A program made the translations under genes and the position numbers. Shown here piece after piece: positions 25,749 to 33,600 of a stretch of DNA of 64,000 nt. The notes under the pieces were generated by a model. The model saw nothing but the letters and a program-made list of their open reading frames with translations. It made no database searches and was not told the origin of the DNA. Source of the stretch: Nocardioides exalbidus (lineage in GTDB: Bacteria > Actinomycetota > Actinomycetes > Propionibacteriales > Nocardioidaceae). Position 1 is the stretch's first letter, and every line of letters starts with the position of its first letter. The stretch spans positions 3,782,001 through 3,846,000 of the forward strand of contig NZ_FNRT01000002.1 in the NCBI RefSeq assembly GCF_900105585.1, written 5' to 3'.

Positions 25749-26975
25749 TCACCGGTCCACACCCTTGCGCCACGCGCTGTACGAGCTGAGTCGTTGGTTG
25801 CGGGGCGCGGCCAGCCACGGCCAGGGGTACAAGCCTGCGAGCGTCATCGCCGACGAGTGCCGCGCGAACCCGGGCACGGGGGCGAAGGTGGTCGCGAGTG
25901 GCGTGCCGGCCAGCTCCTGCGGCACCTGGCCGAGTCGAACCTCGACGTCGCGGCGCCCGGACAGGTCAGCCAAGGACTCGGCGATGAACACGAGTCGTTT
26001 GCCCGACAGCCGCAGCGAGTACAGCAGCGGTTCGTCGAACACGAATACCACCGGCAGGTCGGGGTGTGCAGCCAGCGCAGGATCGCGGTCGCCCAGTGAC
26101 TCGGCGGTCACCCAGACCGCCTCCGGGTCGCCTCGCACAACGGGAGCGTCCGGTCCGGCGCCCGGCACCGCGACCTCCGTCCGTTCGGACACGAGGCTGC
26201 GCTCGACCGCGGGGCCTCGTGGCGCATCGGGCCAGTCCTGGATCGGGCAGGCGTGACTCAACGGGCACGAGCGGCACAGCTGTGGCGCACGCTTCTCGAC
26301 CTGCCAGCGGCTGAAACCGTACGGCTTGCCCGTCCCCGAACCGATCGTCCACTGCCAGCCGAGTCGATTGGCCGCGCGTGACCCGTCGAGCAGGTGGCGG
26401 AAGAAGTCGTCCTCCCCCTCCCGCCAGCTGCGTCCGTGTCGGACCGTCCAGTGCGAGGACCACCACATGCGGGTCTGGTTCACAAGCCAGCCGTCGTTCT
26501 CGAGCTCGGCCCGCACCCACGACACGCAGGCCATGTCCTCGTCCCACTCCTGCTCGACGAGCCGCTCGGGAGGATGGAAGCGCAGCGGCTCGGCCAGGGC
26601 CGGTCCGAGGCGGGCGTAGAGGTGGCGAGCGAACTCCTGCCACAGTAACTCGTCGCGGTACCGCCGGCGGTCCTGCGGCGGTCCGTCGGCCACGGCGTCC
26701 CAGACCTCCGGCAGGCTCAGGAGCCCGTGCCGGACGTACGGCGAGAGCCGGCTGGCACCGCGACGGCGCTCAGGCAGCACCGTCGAACGTGAGCGCGCGT
26801 AGGCGGTCACGTCGAACGCCGCGAGGGCGGCATCGGCCGCGGCCTGGCCTCCCCGGTGCCCACCACCTCGGACGTCATCAGGTCCCTCCAACAGGAGATG
26901 ACCCAGGTGCGCGCCCACCCAGGCTCTCATCCCAAGGGTGTCGTCGACGTCGGGCAGCGGCGGGAGCACAGGCAC
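25749..26975 (-). CDS. photolyase/cryptochrome-family protein with swapped domain order
   Basis: The 408-residue protein starts at GTG 26975, 2 bases after the SDR stop. Residues ~15-230 carry the FAD-binding photolyase core: SRLSPYVRHGLLSLPEVW (76-93), ELLWQEFARHLY (109-120), GWLVNQTRMWWSSHW (162-176) and AANRLGWQWT (201-210). Photolyases normally have an alpha/beta antenna domain before this core. Here only ~15 residues precede it, and an antenna-like segment (DRDPALAAHPDLPVVFVFDE, SGKRLVFIAESLADL) occupies residues 286-375 at the C-terminus. C150, C234, C237 and C243 could hold an Fe-S cluster. Light-driven DNA repair is likely; the lesion type is unknown. BLUF and SDR neighbours support a light response. 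Confidence 0.85.
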   Translation of the reverse strand: MPVLPPLPDVDDTLGMRAWVGAHLGHLLLEGPDDVRGGGHRGGQAAADAALAAFDVTAYARSRSTVLPERRRGASRLSPYVRHGLLSLPEVWDAVADGPPQDRRRYRDELLWQEFARHLYARLGPALAEPLRFHPPERLVEQEWDEDMACVSWVRAELENDGWLVNQTRMWWSSHWTVRHGRSWREGEDDFFRHLLDGSRAANRLGWQWTIGSGTGKPYGFSRWQVEKRAPQLCRSCPLSHACPIQDWPDAPRGPAVERSLVSERTEVAVPGAGPDAPVVRGDPEAVWVTAESLGDRDPALAAHPDLPVVFVFDEPLLYSLRLSGKRLVFIAESLADLSGRRDVEVRLGQVPQELAGTPLATTFAPVPGFARHSSAMTLAGLYPWPWLAAPRNQRLSSYSAWRKGVDR

Positions 26976-26977
26976 GA

Positions 26978-27808
26978 CTACTGCCTGTCCTTCACTTCGG
27001 TGTGACGACGAGACACGGCATGGAACACAGGGCCGACCAAGCGCCGCCACACGAAGGGCAGTAGATCGTGCGACCAGATGAGCGCATAGTTGGTCATCGC
27101 CGTCTGCGACTGGGCTCGCGGCGACCGAAGTTGGCGGTACACGACCTGTGCCGCCCGCTCCGGGCTGATGACGGGTGGCGGCGGAGCATTGACCGCCCCG
27201 GCAGAGTCGAGCGCGTTGTCGTAGATCGGGGTGTCGACGCTGCCGGGCGCGACGTGTGCGACGTGGATGTGCGGAAGATCGAGGTTCTCCAGCGAGAGCT
27301 GCTTCGCCAGCGCACGTACGCCCCACTTGGAGACCACGTAGGGCGTCATCTCCGGGATCGTGATGTGCCCCAGCAGTGAACCGACCAGCACCAAGACCCC
27401 GTGTTCTTGTCGGCGGAAGGCGCGTACGACGTGTCGGGCCACGACTGCAGACCCGATGAGATTGGTGGATACGACAGCAGCGAAGTCCTCGTGCGGGACC
27501 TCTTCGGCGCGACCGTAGGTCACGACGCCTGCGCAGTGGAACACGGCGTCGATTCGGTCATGGGCTGCCACCAAGTCCGCGACTACCTCGGCGATGCGAT
27601 CGTCGTCGGTGACATCTGCCGCGGCCACAGAGGCGGACGCAGCTCCGGCGCCGAGGCACTCGTCCATCAGACCCAGCAGGTCGGTCTCACCGCGGGCGAG
27701 GAGTGTCACGTGGTCACCGTGACGCGCTGCCTCGAGTGCTGTGGCACGACCGATGCCGCTCGAGGCGCCCGTGACCAGGACGACCTGAGGGCCGGCGGGA
27801 CTCGTCAC
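26978..27808 (-). CDS. SDR family oxidoreductase (second of tandem pair)
   Basis: A 276-residue short-chain dehydrogenase from GTG 27808, overlapping the stop of the first SDR (GTGA). It has the cofactor loop TGASSGIG, the DVTDDD turn, Ser in LVGSLLGH and the catalytic YVVSK. The C-terminal VDTPIYDNALDSAG closely matches VDTPIYDQAGSYAG of its neighbour, so the pair arose by duplication. SDRs of this type accompany photolyase genes in light-inducible clusters of other bacteria. The substrate is unknown, perhaps a lipid aldehyde or quinone. Confidence 0.9.
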   Translation of the reverse strand: MTSPAGPQVVLVTGASSGIGRATALEAARHGDHVTLLARGETDLLGLMDECLGAGAASASVAAADVTDDDRIAEVVADLVAAHDRIDAVFHCAGVVTYGRAEEVPHEDFAAVVSTNLIGSAVVARHVVRAFRRQEHGVLVLVGSLLGHITIPEMTPYVVSKWGVRALAKQLSLENLDLPHIHVAHVAPGSVDTPIYDNALDSAGAVNAPPPPVISPERAAQVVYRQLRSPRAQSQTAMTNYALIWSHDLLPFVWRRLVGPVFHAVSRRHTEVKDRQ

Positions 27809-28752
27809 CGCAACGCACCTCGGCGCCAGCGAGGACGTCCGTTGGCGCCTCGTCGACGACCGCCGAAAGTCCAGCCCGCCGACTCGGACTCTTGCTCGGG
27901 AACAGCCGCCAGAACATTCCCGCTGTGCCTGTCCACCGCTGGCCCTCGCAGCACCACTCGCCGTACGAGCGATCCCGCGACGCGGTCGTACAACGGGGTG
28001 AGGAAACGGAACGCTCCGATAGCGGCCACATTGGCGGGACCGACGTGGACATGGCGCCGCGGACGCTCGAGACATTCCACCACCGCTGTGGCCACCCGCG
28101 CTGCAGGCACAACAGGAGGCGGAGCCGAACCCGCGCTGCCCGCATACGAACCCGCCTGATCGTAGATCGGGGTGTCGACGGCACCCGGAGACACCAGGCA
28201 GACATGAATGTCGCGTTCGCCTCGAAGCTCCATCTGAAGCGCGCGGACCAGCCCCAACTGGCCCCACTTCGCGGCGTTGTAGGCACCCATCTCAGGCACG
28301 GCAATGTGTGCGAGGAGCGAGCTGACCACGACCAACGTTCCACGGCCCTGTCGCCGGAAGATCGGAAGGACCTCACGTGCCAGGTGCGCCGTTCCCTGGA
28401 TCGCCGTCTGCACGACCACGTCGAAGACATCAGCGGGGATCTTCTCGACCCGTCCATAGGCCATCACCTGGGCTGTGGAGACCACGCCGTCGATGCGTCC
28501 GTACGTCGTCATCACGGCGTCGAGACCGGCCGCGACCGACGCATCATCGGTCAGGTCAACCTGCACCAGCAATGGATCGCCCGACAAGGCGGCGGCCGCG
28601 CGCGCCAACGCCACTTCGTCTCGGGCCGCGATCGCGAGACGGACGTCCGAATCCGCCAGTAGGGCGCTTGTCGCCAGACCTATCCCGGACGTGCCGCCGA
28701 CGACCAGCACCACCCGGGACCGATCGGACGCAGCGGCGAGGTGCAGGGCCAT
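27805..28752 (-). CDS. SDR family oxidoreductase (first of tandem pair)
   Basis: A 315-residue short-chain dehydrogenase with GGTSGIG cofactor loop, VDLTDDAS turn, Ser in VVSSLLAH and catalytic YNAAK. The usual NNAG structural motif is replaced by STAQ, a noticeable change near the active site. The C-terminal ~40 residues are Arg/Gly-rich and lack an equivalent in the second SDR. It is translationally coupled to the second SDR. The 171-bp gap to the GAF-ANTAR gene may contain a separate promoter. Confidence 0.9.
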   Translation of the reverse strand: MALHLAAASDRSRVVLVVGGTSGIGLATSALLADSDVRLAIAARDEVALARAAAALSGDPLLVQVDLTDDASVAAGLDAVMTTYGRIDGVVSTAQVMAYGRVEKIPADVFDVVVQTAIQGTAHLAREVLPIFRRQGRGTLVVVSSLLAHIAVPEMGAYNAAKWGQLGLVRALQMELRGERDIHVCLVSPGAVDTPIYDQAGSYAGSAGSAPPPVVPAARVATAVVECLERPRRHVHVGPANVAAIGAFRFLTPLYDRVAGSLVRRVVLRGPAVDRHSGNVLAAVPEQESESAGWTFGGRRRGANGRPRWRRGALR

Positions 28753-28923
28753 CAGTTCCCAACTTCGATCAGGTGTGGAGGTTCACAGGCCCCGATCTGT
28801 GATCGTTGCTGAACTTCAGCATCGCGTGAGCGCCGCCAGTGCACCTCACCCCTGGAGAGGTCTGCCCGGGTGAGCCTGTAGCGTCTTCTGACCGCGACGC
28901 CAAGAGCTGCGGCGGCTTCGAGC

Positions 28924-29619
28924 TCACACCGGGGAGCCGGGCAACGACCCCGTCTCGACGACTTGCTCGGCCACCGAGAACAGCTTGATGTTCTGCTCGG
29001 AGGAGATCCGCTTCAAGACGCCGAATGCCTGTTCCGTCGTGAGCGAGTACTGGACCCGAAGCATGCCGGTGGCCTCACCGATCAGCTGGCGACTCGTCAG
29101 TGCGGTGTGGAGCTGCTCCTTCTCGACCGATGAGTCCAGGGCCACAGCCGAGTGCGCGGCCACCACCATTCCGTCGAGACGGTCCTGATAGCTGAACGCA
29201 TCGATCTCGTACGCGTACAGGTTCAGCGTTCCGATGCTGTCTGCATCCGTGAACAGACGAAACCCCAGGTACGAGCGGATTCCCGCCTCGCCTGCCACCT
29301 TCTTGCCCCAGTTGGGCCACGGTAGCGGAGCCATCAGGTCGGGCACGTAGATGACATCCATCGAGTTCAGCTCCGTGATGGACGGACCCTCTCCCAGCTC
29401 ACGCTGAAGGTCATCGAGCTGCTGGACCGACGAGTCCGTGTGGGCACACGTGTCGTGGCGGCCGTGCCGGAGCACGCACACCGCGGCGACGTCACAGCCG
29501 GAGACGAGTTCGACAGCCGCCTCGGCGATCCCGAGCAGCGTGTCGTCCTTGCCCGACCTGCCAGTCAACTTTCGCGAGGCCTCTGCCACACGTTCGGCGA
29601 AGTTGCCTCGATCCGACAT
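28924..29619 (-). CDS. GAF and ANTAR domain antitermination regulator
   Basis: The start is ATG 29619 with GGGAGGG six bases upstream; an ATG at 29634 is possible. In 231 residues it carries a GAF domain (about residues 25-160: TLLGIAEAAVELVSGCDVAA ... AGIRSYLGFRLF ... IGTLNLYAYEIDAF) and an ANTAR domain (about 165-220: LTSRQLIGEATGMLRVQYSL, TEQAFGVLKRISSEQNIKLF). ANTAR domains bind paired RNA hairpins and prevent transcription termination. The GAF domain could bind a flavin, nucleotide or other small molecule. It is the first gene of the light/redox array and may regulate it post-initiation. Confidence 0.92.
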   Translation of the reverse strand: MSDRGNFAERVAEASRKLTGRSGKDDTLLGIAEAAVELVSGCDVAAVCVLRHGRHDTCAHTDSSVQQLDDLQRELGEGPSITELNSMDVIYVPDLMAPLPWPNWGKKVAGEAGIRSYLGFRLFTDADSIGTLNLYAYEIDAFSYQDRLDGMVVAAHSAVALDSSVEKEQLHTALTSRQLIGEATGMLRVQYSLTTEQAFGVLKRISSEQNIKLFSVAEQVVETGSLPGSPV

Positions 29620-30309
29620 CTGTTGCCCTCCCATGTGAAGCGATGCTGAGCATCGTAGACACTCCGAACGCTCTAGACAGCCCGGGTGGCCGCTTCATGA
29701 CCACCCGGGCCTGAGCCCCGGTGACGTCGCGACGTCACGGGAGCCTGCGGCGAAGTACCCCCGGATGAGCCCACCATGCGCAGCCCCATGCATGAAGGCT
29801 GGCGAGTGCCCCCCGCCCACCGACGCCCGCGACTCACGACGGAAGAGTGATGAGGCTGCTGCCGATGAGACGGTCACCCGACTGCCAACCTCCGCTGCAC
29901 CACAGCGCGAACGAGCAAGGCGTCTCGCCATGCCCACAGGCGCGGCCAACGAGCACAGCGCGACCGTCTCGATGCGATCTTCCTGGCGTCGCGATGAGCC
30001 GCTTGTCGCAGACCCTGTACGGACATCCGACCCGACGCCGCGGTCAAGGCGTGGAACATCTACGCCCTTGGCTGCGCGCGGCGGTCAGCGACCTCACAGC
30101 TACGTTTCACGATCGACCCGCGACTCACGACTCTGCAGCCTCAGCGTGTCCTTTGTAGGGCCATCTGCCAAGAGCTGTGAACGCTGCAGTTCCGCTGTCG
30201 TTTGGCACGTCGATGGTTGACGACCGAGGGAGCGCTTCCTCTATTGCATGTAGATTCAGCACTGATGGCGTCGGGACCAGGCGTCTTTGTCCTGAACGGG
30301 GGGTCTCGC
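29620..30309. other. 690-bp divergent intergenic region
   Basis: The region separates the GAF-ANTAR gene and the STAS gene, transcribed away from each other. It carries the 18-bp palindrome at 29721-29738 and a GGGTAC box (29760-29755, minus strand). No gene with coding-type third-position bias was found, and GC is visibly lower than in the neighbours from about 30150 on. Confidence 0.4.
29721..29738. promoter_or_regulatory. perfect 18-bp palindrome, candidate operator
   Basis: GTGACGTCGCGACGTCAC is its own reverse complement over all 18 bases. It lies 102 bases upstream of the GAF-ANTAR start, in the leader or promoter zone of the light/redox array. The length and symmetry fit a dimeric repressor site; the protein is unknown. 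Confidence 0.45.
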
Positions 30310-30654
30310 ATGCGACCCGTACTGAATTGCATCCTTCTGCGTTCTGGCGCTCGTCTGATATTGGCCGGCGACTTCGATGATGGCGCCACCGAACGTCTCT
30401 CTGACGTATTCACCTTCCTCAGACGCCGCAACTGCAATGTCGTCGACGTTGACGCCCAAGGCGTGACATCAATCGACGCCGGTTGCCTACACATGTTGCA
30501 ACTCGAGGCAACTCGACTGGCCCGTTCAGCAGGCCAGATTCACCTCATTGCCGCGTCTCCAGTCGTCGCAGAGTCGGCCACATCGACGGACTACCCGGAC
30601 CTGGTCAACACAATGCGGGATCGAGCGGCGTGCGCGCCGACCCCATCGACCTGA
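30310..30654 (+). CDS. STAS domain protein (anti-sigma antagonist-like)
   Basis: From ATG 30310 (GGGGGG seven bases upstream) the product has 114 residues, the usual size of a single STAS domain. It has LILAGDFDDGATERLSDVF, VVDVDAQGVTSIDAGCLHML and HLIAASPVVAESA, which match the first strand, the central loop and the last strand of anti-anti-sigma proteins. The phosphorylatable Ser of the usual D-S-x-G-L loop is absent (D-A-G-C-L). In-frame ATGs at 30202 and 30265 lack better ribosome binding sites. Base composition is more AT-rich than the neighbours. It could bind an anti-sigma factor of the SigB/F-type sigma factor 5 kb away. Confidence 0.62.
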   Translation: MRPVLNCILLRSGARLILAGDFDDGATERLSDVFTFLRRRNCNVVDVDAQGVTSIDAGCLHMLQLEATRLARSAGQIHLIAASPVVAESATSTDYPDLVNTMRDRAACAPTPST

Positions 30655-31097
30655 CTGGGTGTGCAAGAGGCACAATTCGCGGACCGGGTCTTCAGTGAAA
30701 CGGCTGCCGCTACCGACGATGCGGCGCGGCACGCGAACACGAACACGTACGACGAGTCGTCCGAGGTCGGTGCCTGGCCACGACATGGGATCAACATGTA
30801 GCGGTGAGCCGAAGCCGGAAGCGTGACGAGGGATGCCCGGATCGAGGCACGCGCGTCGCGCTGGGACCCGCCATGTGTTAACGAGGGCTGCCCCTCAAGA
30901 GTGGTCGCGATTGCCGCTCATGTTTCGATCGCGGTGATTGATGTCGTGCAAGAGCTCGCTCATGCTGTCCTGGTCGACTGTCCACCTCTTCTTGGTCTGC
31001 TGAGACATGGACACATCCACGGATTGCCGGATCCGAAGGAGTGTATACCCCCCGACGCCGTCGATGCCCATCTGGCAGAGATGGCAGGCTGAAGGTC
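30655..31097. other. intergenic region without recognisable gene
   Basis: These 443 bases show no open frame with coding bias and no clear hairpin. The last part should hold the promoter of the methyltransferase gene. Confidence 0.35.
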
Positions 31098-31793
31098 ATG
31101 GTGGACAGCGACTACGACCAGTTCGCCGAGGCCTATGCCTCTGCAAACGCTAGCGGCTTCTTCAATGCCTGGTACGAGAAACCGGCGATGCTCCGCCTGT
31201 TGGGCGATGTCCGCGGGAAACGGATCCTCGACGCCGGGTGCGGGTCCGGTCCCGCCAGTGTGTCTTTGACTGAAGCCGGCGGCGAGGTCAGCGGGTTCGA
31301 CCTCAGTGCCGCAATGATCGAGATCGCGCGGCGCAACCTGCCGGATGCGGACCTGCGCGTGCACGATCTGGCCGAGCCGCTGCCCTGGGACGACGACACT
31401 TTTGACATCGTGGTGGCGTCACTGGTGCTGCACTACCTACCGAATTGGTCCGACCCGTTGTCCGAGTTCAACCGGGTTCTCGGACCGAGGGGACGTCTGC
31501 TGATCTCGGTGAACCATCCAGGCGCGTTCCCTATCGTCCACCCGGATCTCGAGTACTTCGGGGTCACCAAGTACACAGAGGACTACGAGTTCGCTGGCCG
31601 CAGCGTCGACCTGACGTTCTTCCACCGGCCGCTGAGCACCATGGCGACATCATTCGCTGAGGGTGGCTTCCGGATCGTCGGAATCCACGAACCCCCGGCC
31701 GATCCCGACACCCCCGTCGAGGTGCTGCCTCGCGGCGTCGAGCCCGGAGGCCAGTTCCTCGGCTTCCTCTTCTTCGATCTCGAGGCACGCTGA
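31098..31793 (+). CDS. class I SAM-dependent methyltransferase
   Basis: A 231-residue protein from ATG 31098 (GTG 31101 is nearly as good). Motif I is ILDAGCGSGPASVSL, the acidic strand is VSGFDLSAAMIEIARRN, and VVASLVLHYLPNW with GPRGRLLISVNHP complete the methyltransferase 11 pattern. Ubiquinone/menaquinone or small-molecule methyltransferases look like this; the substrate cannot be told. It has its own 443-bp upstream gap and no operon partner. Confidence 0.9.
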   Translation: MVDSDYDQFAEAYASANASGFFNAWYEKPAMLRLLGDVRGKRILDAGCGSGPASVSLTEAGGEVSGFDLSAAMIEIARRNLPDADLRVHDLAEPLPWDDDTFDIVVASLVLHYLPNWSDPLSEFNRVLGPRGRLLISVNHPGAFPIVHPDLEYFGVTKYTEDYEFAGRSVDLTFFHRPLSTMATSFAEGGFRIVGIHEPPADPDTPVEVLPRGVEPGGQFLGFLFFDLEAR

Positions 31794-31902
31794 ACTTCGC
31801 GAGGCAAGACCGGAAGCCACCACGCCACATCAAGCAACTTGATCATGGTCAGATCGTCGCCCTCGGCGCGGGCTCCAACCGGTGCAGAGGGATGTCGTCA
31901 TC

Positions 31903-32217
31903 TCAGGGTGCCGGCTGATCTTCCTCGCCGGACGCTGCTAGTCCACGCAGCCTTCTGGCCTCGCGGAGGCTCAGCTTCCCCCCGCACCAGTCCACGACGT
32001 CACGGACGTTCAGGCCCTCGACGTGCGTCATCTGACGGATCGCCTCGCCAGCTCTGAGTTCTGCTTGAGCCACAGCCGAATCTCGTTCCGCCAATGCGCT
32101 GATGACGTCGACCGCTAGATTCTCGAGTCTCTTGCCGCGCCTCAGCAGTGACGCGCGGCGCTGCGACGCGACAGTGCGAGCGTCTCGACGAGCGAATTCG
32201 TCGACTGGTCTGCCCAT
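31903..32217 (-). CDS. hypothetical small protein
   Basis: A 104-residue protein from ATG 32217 with a long charged helix (RRASLLRRGKRLENLAVDVI, AERDSAVAQAELRAGEAIRQM) followed by NVRDVVDWCGGKLSLREARR, which resembles a helix-turn-helix end. I do not recognise the family. It is isolated, with a 110-bp gap to the methyltransferase 3' end. Confidence 0.55.
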   Translation of the reverse strand: MGRPVDEFARRDARTVASQRRASLLRRGKRLENLAVDVISALAERDSAVAQAELRAGEAIRQMTHVEGLNVRDVVDWCGGKLSLREARRLRGLAASGEEDQPAP

Positions 32218-32708
32218 TCATCCTCACCCACCTCCTCCATCGGGGACACCTACACAGGGTTGCCCGCGTGTTGAGCGATCAAGGCGCACCCGCAACAGAG
32301 GGGCAGGCTGCTTCCGTTCCGTACGGGCTCGCCGGACTCCACATCGCGGGGTGACCAGCCAGCCAAACTGACCGTCTCACCTCGGACGACCACGATCGCT
32401 CCCACGGCGGGCAAGCGCCCTGCGCACCGCGCACCAGATGGACCGAGCGCCAGGGTCACGAAAGACCTGACACTGAGTTGGGCGACTTCATTCAGGGCCG
32501 GTTGGCACACGCGCCGAGCGCCGAGCGCCGCACACCCGCGACACATCGCGCCGTCGTAGTGATTGCCGTGGTGACGACCGCGCTGAAGTAGCGACAGCCC
32601 CCACCAGCCGCGCCGCTCCCCTGCTACCCGCGGACGGCTTCAGGGGGACCAGCGTCGTCCCAGAGACATCGACGAGAACACGGGGCTTTGCAGTTCAAAT
32701 CTACCCAC

Positions 32709-32947
32709 GGTTCCTGATCTGCGTTTCCACAGGTCAAGAAGGTTCTTCTCGGTCGGGCCGAACAGACTTGAACCTGCGACCCCGAGACCTCAACGGGTCA
32801 GATCGTCCCTGCACGACGATGGTGCTCATCTTCCGCACAGACCTCTGACCTGCGCAAACGCTGCTCTTCTCACGAATCGGGGGCCTTCGCGATCTTGACC
32901 CAACCTGATGCACTGTGACGGCCGCGAAGCGTTTATGGTCCATAAAC
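32709..32947 (-). repeat. repeat cassette A: hairpin, tRNA-like T-arm, GACCTGCG, palindrome
   Basis: A degenerate copy of cassettes B and C. On the plus strand it has a hairpin remnant (about 32709-32745), a T-arm sequence read on the minus strand (GCAGGTTCAAGTCTG, within 32750-32787), TCTGACCTGCGCAA near 32844 and the palindrome GTTTATGGTCCATAAAC at 32931-32947. Confidence 0.6.
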
Positions 32948-32975
32948 GGGCTATCCGGGGCATTTGGCTCAAATC

Positions 32976-33221
32976 CGACGAAGCCCCTGACCTGCGTTTC
33001 CGCAGGTCAGGGGCTTCATTTCGGTCGGGCTGACAGGATTTGAACCTGCGACCCCCTGACACTCAACGCGCACTTTCGACGGCCGTCCATCTTTTGACTT
33101 CTCTTGCAGGAGAGGGCCCTGACCTGCGAAGACACGGAACGCCGGCGTCAGGGCGGCCCGTTTGCGTTGACTGAATCGGTCGCAGTTTGAGCATTTTCGA
33201 GAGTGTTTACGGTCCATAAAC
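32976..33221 (-). repeat. repeat cassette B; 84-bp left direct repeat (32976-33059)
   Basis: The first 84 bases match 53418-53501 with four mismatches. On the minus strand they read as the 3' end of a tRNA (T-stem/loop GCAGGTTCAAATCCTGT and acceptor CAGCCCG) followed by a strong hairpin. No 5' half or anticodon arm is present, so this is an attachment-site-like tRNA fragment rather than a working tRNA. About 145 bases on lies GTTTACGGTCCATAAAC (33205-33221). Confidence 0.7.
32980..33017 (-). terminator. 17-bp perfect hairpin in cassette B
   Basis: GAAGCCCCTGACCTGCG (32980-32996) pairs perfectly with 33001-33017 around a 4-base loop. In the minus orientation it directly follows the tRNA-like 3' end, as a transcription terminator would. 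Confidence 0.6.
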
Positions 33222-33473
33222 GGTCCACGACTCACGTCGCACGCGCTCCCCCGCTACTCATCCCGCTGTCGGTTCCGATCCAGGTCGAACTCGACCACCG
33301 GCAGGTGCAAGGCGGGGGGTCGTACGAAGGCCCCGCGCGACGCCCGCGGACCCGCCAACGTCGCCAATCACCGCGCTCCTGTCCGTGACCGCGATGAACG
33401 TCCGCATCCTCCAATTGCGGAAACGCGGTGGCCTCTCCCGCGCCCGCCGAGCTACCTTCCACCAGACCTTGCC

Positions 33474-33600
33474 CTAGGCGGTGGCTGCACCCCACAGCGC
33501 CGCCCAGCACGCGGAGAGGGAGGCTGCCCGTTCGAGCCGGGCCAGGGTGGGCTCACCGCCTTGCACCTGGGCGAGCGACCAGATCTGGCACCCCTCTGTG
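33474..33600 (-). pseudogene. 3' remnant of a gene cut by the IS110 element
   Basis: On the minus strand a frame with nearly perfect GC3 reads CQIWSLAQVQGGEPTLARLE and continues to LWGAATA and a TAG at 33474. It begins abruptly at the end of the IS110 transposase region. The protein is not recognisable, but the codon bias indicates a true coding remnant. I could not find its 5' part on the other side of the element. Confidence 0.5.

Larger units (their letters stand above)
32218..33473. other. 1.26-kb non-coding region with repeat cassettes A and B
   Basis: Apart from two tRNA-3'/hairpin cassettes (32709-32947 and 32976-33221), no gene is evident. A minus-strand frame at 32250-32546 has some Cys pairs (CRGC, CCGC) but no ribosome binding site or recognisable domain. 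The region marks the left edge of the mosaic segment. Confidence 0.5.

Noticed and set aside
25611..26256. Plus-strand frames opposite the photolyase 3' end and BLUF start
   Set aside because: No ribosome binding site or domain; they mirror the minus-strand coding sequence.
32250..32546. 98-residue minus-strand frame with Cys pairs
   Set aside because: No ribosome binding site, no recognisable domain and weak third-position bias.
32746..32800. tRNA gene on the minus strand (also at 33021-33059 and 53463-53501)
   Set aside because: Only the T-arm and acceptor 3' strand are present. No anticodon arm, D-arm or matching 5' acceptor strand lies upstream, so these are fragments.
32826..33235. Small minus-strand frames containing a SNPVSPT-like string
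   Set aside because: They are translations of the tRNA-like 3' fragment, a common artefact of gene calling.
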